From Sialis fuliginosa (taxonomy: Eukaryota > Arthropoda > Insecta > Megaloptera > Sialidae), in contig OY540820.1 of the NCBI GenBank assembly GCA_961205875.1, positions 12,214,001 to 12,278,000 on the forward strand: a DNA stretch of 64,000 bases, written 5' to 3'. Made by a program: the position numbers and the translations under genes. A model generated the notes under the pieces. The model had not been told where the DNA came from and did not search any database. It was given only the letters and a program-made list of their open reading frames with translations. Positions 59,401-64,000 of this stretch are shown one piece after another (position 1 is the stretch's first letter; every line of letters starts with the position of its first letter).

Positions 59401-62400
59401 TAAATATTTAAAAATAATGAGTAAAATATTTGGGGAGTTATAACTTCCTCACGAAAAATTTCCGGACATATGTTAACTTTTTTAAGTTTGATACTTCATA
59501 TCAGTAAAAGTATAAAATACAAATTTTATTAAATATAACTTTTTGTTAAAAGGTTAGTAAAGTGATTGTTAATAATGGCACTGCTTTTGGTGTGGAATAT
59601 ATAATAGAGGGGAAACTGTACAGTGCGTGTGCACGAAAAGAAGTGATTCTATCAGCAGGGACAATTGGGTCTCCTCAAATCTTGCTTAATTCTGGAATTG
59701 GACCAAGAAAACAGTTGAAAAAAATAGGTAGGTAAACTAAAAAATAAACTTACGTTGAAATATAATATAACTAGGAAATTACTATCAAATATTGAAACTT
59801 GTAACGGTACTTAGAGGTGTACCGGAATTCCGGCCGGAACTCACGATGAAGATTTAAAGTGAATATTTTAACGTCATTACTATTATATTATTATTAACAC
59901 TATAAATGTAATTACATTCAATTGAAAAGAACGTATGCTATACAAATAATTTTACGAAGCTGTAAAAATTACAGAATGTAGAAAATATAATTTTTATAAT
60001 TTAAAATATTTTCTTAAAATAATGTTATATTAATTTAAAATATTTATATTTAAAATATAATAGTAGTGACGTTAGACGTGAATTTCGGATTATTACAGTA
60101 CTATAATATAAATGTATCATTTAATTAACAAATAATACACGTAAGTACATACTATTAATTATTGTAATGGCAAATAAAATCTAAAAAAATAAAAATTAAC
60201 ACTAAAATCTAAAATTCAAAGTTATTTTCTTCCAGGAATCAAAGTTGTAAAACATCTACCAGGTGTTGGTCAAAATATTCATAATCATGCTTCATTCAGT
60301 ATATATTATACTGTAAAAGGTGAAGAAGGTACAGGCCCACTGCTTACGGATGAAGCTTTAAAACTATTTGTTAAAAATAATACTGGACCTATGACATCCA
60401 CTGGACTTTCACAGGTGCACGATCTATATTACAATTTATTTGACTACTATTAAATGTCTACAGTTTAAAAAAATCTATTAAAATAATACCGTATTATTTT
60501 TGAGTATATGATTCAGCCAAACTTGAACAGTAAATTGAGAAAAATATTTTAAGCAAAAAATATTATATGAACATGTGTCCGGAAATTTTTCATGAGGGGG
60601 CTACAGTCCTCCAAAGATTTTACTCAAAATTAGTTTTTATTTAATATCTTGAGAACCCATTGTGATACAGTTATGAAATTTGGTACAAGGTTTAGTATTA
60701 ATAAGTGTTATCGATTTCCAGTATCAACTAATTATTTGTTCTTTAATTTTTTCCTGAGTTAAACGTTTGAATAACACTGTATGATACAAAATACACAAAA
60801 ATATACTTTAATCATTTAAAGAAAGCATTCATAATTTTACTTAATACGGATGCTTCAAATTACAAAAAAAAATTATATTCTTGTTCAAATAAATTTCCGA
60901 ACACATGTTCATATAATGTTTTTGTTTAAAATATATTTCTTAATTTACTGTCCAAGTTTGGCACAACAGCGCTGAATCACCCTGTATAGAAGTATTTTTA
61001 TTAAATTAAAATGTATACTTTTTAACTAAAATAGGAATCTTTAAAATCAATTGCTACAGATATAAATCTAATTGAACAATATTGTAATAATTATAAAATA
61101 ATTCAAGCAAAAATATAATTTAAAAAGGTCACTGGTTTCGTATATACAAAATATGCTGATCCAAAAATAGATGCACCAGATCTCCAAGTATTTTTCAGTG
61201 GATACTTAGCTAATTGTGCTAAAGAAAATAATAATAATAAGTATGCAAACAAATCTGTGTTTCACCTCATTGAAAAATTTAGGAATCCATCACAAACAAT
61301 TATAAGGTATGATAAAAATTTGATATGTATTATATTAATTTCAAGAATTATAAAAAAAGGCCAAATGCTTGTAGTCAATCTCACTAGCATTATCTTTAAC
61401 TAATATTCTATACTTAATAATACGTATCAAGAGCAATTTCATGTTGACGAAAGATCGGAGTTTCTCCTAAGCTAAGTCAGTTATTGTATAATATATTTAT
61501 TTTTGTCTATTTAGTTTTACCTAGGCAAAACCAGTTTTATGCATAATACTAATATTTAGATATGTTTTATAAAATACTGTTTTGTTTTCAGTATCTCACC
61601 AACCATATTACGCCCAAAATCTAAAGGATACATGGAATTACGAGATATATATGCAACAAGTAAACCGAAAATATTTGCAGGACTACTTTCAGAAAATTAT
61701 GATGTTGAATTATTATTAGAAGGCATAAGGTACATCAATTATTAGTTTTCTTGGTGTACTATTATTATTCTTCTACATTTTTACAACATAAAATACTCTG
61801 ATTATTATGTATAATTACGAAAGTACGAGGAGTGTTTCCAAAGTTCTGGGAATTTAGCTATAATTTTTTTATTTCGTCAATTTTCATCAATATTACAATA
61901 TCGTTTTTCATCATAATCTCCATTTAAATGAATACAGTTATCCCAACGATAAACTAATTTTTTTAAGCCGTCAGTAGATCCTCCACGGCAGTAATGTTTC
62001 GTTCATTTACCGACGTACTCGGGCGGCCACTGCGTGGATCGTCTTCTAATGATGTTCTACCATTTTTAAAACGATCGATCCACCGATATACGGTACTTTT
62101 AGATTCTGCAGATGTTGAATAATTTCTGAAGTTTTCACACCCTCTTTCCACAAAAAGAAAATTATTACTCTTTGAGATTTAACTGCATCTTCCATGGTTA
62201 CAAACAATGCTACTAAAACGCGTCTATATCAGTCGAACACTTGAACCAGACTGAACAATATTGCATTGGATAGCTGCATAAACATGTCAAGACTTGTTTA
62301 TTACCAATAACATGGCCTATAAGTTCTGCGTAATTTAATTATAGTCAAATTCCCAGAACTTTAGAAACATCCTTCGTACATATGTGAATAAATTAAATAA

Positions 62401-63447
62401 ATATTTCAAATCATGCTTGCTATACAATTATCCAAAGATGTAATATATTTTTTGAAATATAAAATCTTCTAATTAATAAAAACGCATTCTTTTGTGCGGC
62501 AAACGTAAGAAAATACGCGCTTTAGAATATCAATAATATGTTCGTTTTAAATAAAGTAAGTTATGAATTAGTTAGATATCTATACTGTGCATATAAAATA
62601 TATAAAGGTATAGAAAATATGCGAGAACAATTGAAATGTTTTAGATTATGCGTTATTCAAAATTCCTTATCTAAAATTCAATACCTTTTCCATACAAAAT
62701 ATAAGATATAATATCTCCCAATCAATAAACACAATGATGTGCTTTTATTTCATGACCAAATTAGAAAACAACAATCTGTTTGTTCTAAAATAAAAAATAA
62801 TATCATATATATATTACAAATCGTAATTATAATTCCAGATTTGTTCAAAAACTTGCCAATACCAGCGCTCTTCGCGATAAGATAATACCTATTGAAACTC
62901 CGGTTCCAGGCTGTGAAAACGTCCAATTCGACAGCGACGCATATTGGATATGTGCAATGAGATCAATGACAAATCCAGAAAACCACCAAGTTGGAAGTTG
63001 TCGAATGGGTGGAACCAACGATGGTTAGACTTTACTCATTTCACATTATAGATTATCTAGAGTACGATGGATGAATGGAGGTCACTTAAGCGGGAATCAA
63101 AATAACCCCTTAAATAAAAGACTTATTGCAAAATTAAGTGAACTTTCACATAGCTTATTAAGTTCACTTTATAACAATGTGGTATAAATTGCCAAGATTT
63201 TTGCCATTTTGGCATATTTTTATACATTTTTAAAAACATGCCATTGACCGCCATTGTATAATTTAAAACATTGATTTCAGAAATGGCTGTCACTAATAAC
63301 AAATTAATAGTTCGAGGATTCAAAAATTTACGTGTCATCGATGCTTCCATATTTCCCACCGTTCCCAGTGGAAATCTCAATGCCCCAGTTATTATGGTTG
63401 CAGAAAGGGGTGCCCAATTCATTAAAGATGCATGGAATATTAAATAA
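56422..63447 (+). CDS. Secreted GMC oxidoreductase (glucose dehydrogenase-like), gene 2
   Basis: Eleven exons: 56422-56447, 56910-57147, 57840-58064, 58198-58389, 58489-58746, 59553-59727, 60236-60414, 61128-61306, 61592-61729, 62839-63023, 63281-63447; 653 residues. Exon number, order and phases equal those of gene 1, and exons 1, 2, 3, 5, 7, 9, 10 and 11 have identical lengths. A signal peptide (1-22) and Cys-containing N-terminal segment precede the FAD motif G96-S-G-S-A-G-G. The GMC signature [17 protein letters not shown] (347-363) is canonical with P354. Catalytic residues would be H586 ([10 protein letters not shown]) and N630 (SGNLNAP). Exon 8 is five codons longer than in gene 1 and has an Asn run (N-N-N-N-K). 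It should be a secreted FAD-dependent alcohol or sugar oxidoreductase; the substrate is unknown. It is a tandem duplicate of gene 1, starting about 3.0 kb after its stop. AATAAA lies at 63659. Confidence 0.93.
57256..57826 (+). repeat. Full-length R1 copy ending at the exon 3 acceptor of GMC gene 2
   Basis: Begins 'aaggtaaaggcactagtaat' and ends 'ggtgccactaccttatata'. It fills most of intron 2. The family's right end stops about a dozen bases before the AG at 57838-57839. Confidence 0.85.
58758..59500. repeat. R4 foldback repeat in GMC gene 2 intron 5
   Basis: Opens 'acaggatgatttacaact' and includes 'tttaatatctagagaaccca' and 'tccggaagttttttgtaagg'; the far side carries 'cacgaaaaatttccggacat', its inverse. 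It shares these blocks with 60505-60990. Confidence 0.7.
59814..60089. mobile_element. R3 MITE, right end decayed, in GMC gene 2 intron 6
   Basis: Left end GAGGTGTACCGGAATTCCGG with TA just outside (59812-59813). The right arm keeps 'gacgtgaatttcgg' but has lost the outer TIR. It is inserted at a different intron from the R3 copy in gene 1, so it arose after the duplication or independently. Confidence 0.8.
60505..60990. repeat. R4 foldback repeat in GMC gene 2 intron 7
   Basis: Left side 'gattcagccaaacttgaaca' and 'catgtgtccggaaatttttc'; right side 'tttccgaacacatgttcata' and 'agtttggcacaacagcgctg' then 'aatcaccctgtat'. The two halves are inverted relatives. Element borders are approximate. 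Confidence 0.75.
61826..62376 (-). mobile_element. mariner deletion derivative in GMC gene 2 intron 9
   Basis: TIRs of about 35 bp (cgaggagtgtttccaaagtt on the left; the right end reads, in reverse, cgaaggatgtttctaaagtt) are flanked by TA (61824-61825, 62377-62378). The minus strand keeps the transposase N-terminal helix-turn-helix region and a short C-terminal piece, with the catalytic core removed. Confidence 0.92.
61870..62195 (-). pseudogene. mariner transposase remnant (N-terminus joined to C-terminus)
   Basis: Reading from 62195 leftwards on the minus strand: [14 protein letters not shown] then E-G-V-K-T-S-E-I-I, a frame change, then [11 protein letters not shown] and [17 protein letters not shown], the well-known mariner linker motif after the DNA-binding domain. 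Soon after, another frame gives [11 protein letters not shown], the usual C-terminal end. The DDE/D catalytic region is absent, so it is inactive. Confidence 0.92.
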
Positions 63448-64000
63448 CAAGTTGAATATGCAAAACATTCAAAACAAACAAAAATCATAATATTAGTAAC
63501 ATCAAATTCAATTTTGGAATTTCTTTAAGATTTCACTTACAATTAAAGAAAAAATAATTAATTTCAGCAGAAGTTTAAGAACCATTTTAACCAGTATATA
63601 ATAATAATGATTCTCTTTAAAAATAATGTAATATTTTATTATGATAAATTAAAATTTGAATAAAAATACATAAGTATAAAAGTGATGCATTTAAATTATA
63701 CCCAAATATCTTATAGATGTATAAATTTAAAATAATTTAGATTATCAAATACAAATCCCCTAAAGATAGTGTCTTTAGAACTCTGATGATGATAGCATTG
63801 TTATTGAAACACGTGTAAGTCTAAATTCTTAACTATAGTTTTTGACTGTTGTTAGTTATAATTTAGATTTCTAGCATACATACCTATAAAATTTGGAAAC
63901 AATAACGAAACTTCTATACTAAAAAATATACTGTGTATTATATTAATTAAAATCTGTGCATATAGTAAAGATAAAAAAACTCTTAAGGTCGATCCAGACT
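63448..64000. other. 3' flank of GMC gene 2
   Basis: AT-rich sequence with a candidate AATAAA at 63659-63664. No further gene starts before the window ends. Confidence 0.6.

Noticed and set aside
63123..63488. 121-codon minus strand frame
   Set aside because: Overlaps exon 11 of GMC gene 2 in antisense; the exon is well supported.
1..64000. CRISPR arrays, rRNA genes, prokaryotic operons or integrated virus
   Set aside because: No regular spacer-repeat arrays, no rRNA-like sequence, no Shine-Dalgarno-linked gene runs and no viral protein signatures were seen.

Overview
The window is eukaryotic, AT-rich genomic DNA, most likely from an insect. The evidence is multi-exon genes with GT-AG introns, an arthropod-type two-pore potassium channel, a tandem pair of secreted glucose-dehydrogenase-like GMC oxidoreductases, and many decayed Tc1/mariner, hAT and TTAA-type DNA transposons. 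Species or order cannot be fixed from the sequence. No bacterial, viral or CRISPR features were seen.

Layout. From 1 to about 33,950 there is no exon I can support. It is intergenic, or the long 5' intron of the channel gene, and is filled with dispersed repeats. These include a hAT element nested inside an older repeat (8278-8873), a TIR element with a repeated internal motif (10879-11664), a mariner remnant (19834-20225), a TIR element with a Cys-rich coding remnant (21966-22639), a Tc1 transposase remnant (23124-23495), a hAT element with an 8-bp duplication (24497-25060), a striking 58-bp hairpin (27416-27556) and a nested hAT/foldback complex with tRNA-like arms (28142-30003). From 33,955 to 40,437 lie the last five exons (+ strand) of a K2P potassium channel (second half of pore 1 through the C-terminus); the upstream exons were not found here. 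From 46,373 to 53,458 and from 56,422 to 63,447 lie two complete 11-exon GMC oxidoreductase genes (+ strand, 648 and 653 codons), paralogues in head-to-tail tandem with every intron in the same place and phase. Their introns carry different transposon insertions. The gaps between genes hold MITEs and AT-rich DNA.

Functions. The channel would carry background K+ current in the plasma membrane. The two GMC proteins have signal peptides, an FAD-binding GxGxxG motif and the catalytic His/Asn pair, so they should be secreted FAD-dependent oxidoreductases (the glucose dehydrogenase-like group, tied in insects to cuticle and immune chemistry). Their substrate cannot be read from sequence. The channel and the oxidoreductases have no evident functional link.

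Most worth a second look: an in-frame TGA inside a K2P exon that otherwise stays open to a correctly phased donor; a second coding-like frame overlapping and extending past the K2P stop; a repeat that ends about a dozen bases before a GMC splice acceptor; several uncharacterised non-autonomous repeat families; and the GC-rich hairpin. I found no evidence of a wholly new biological system.
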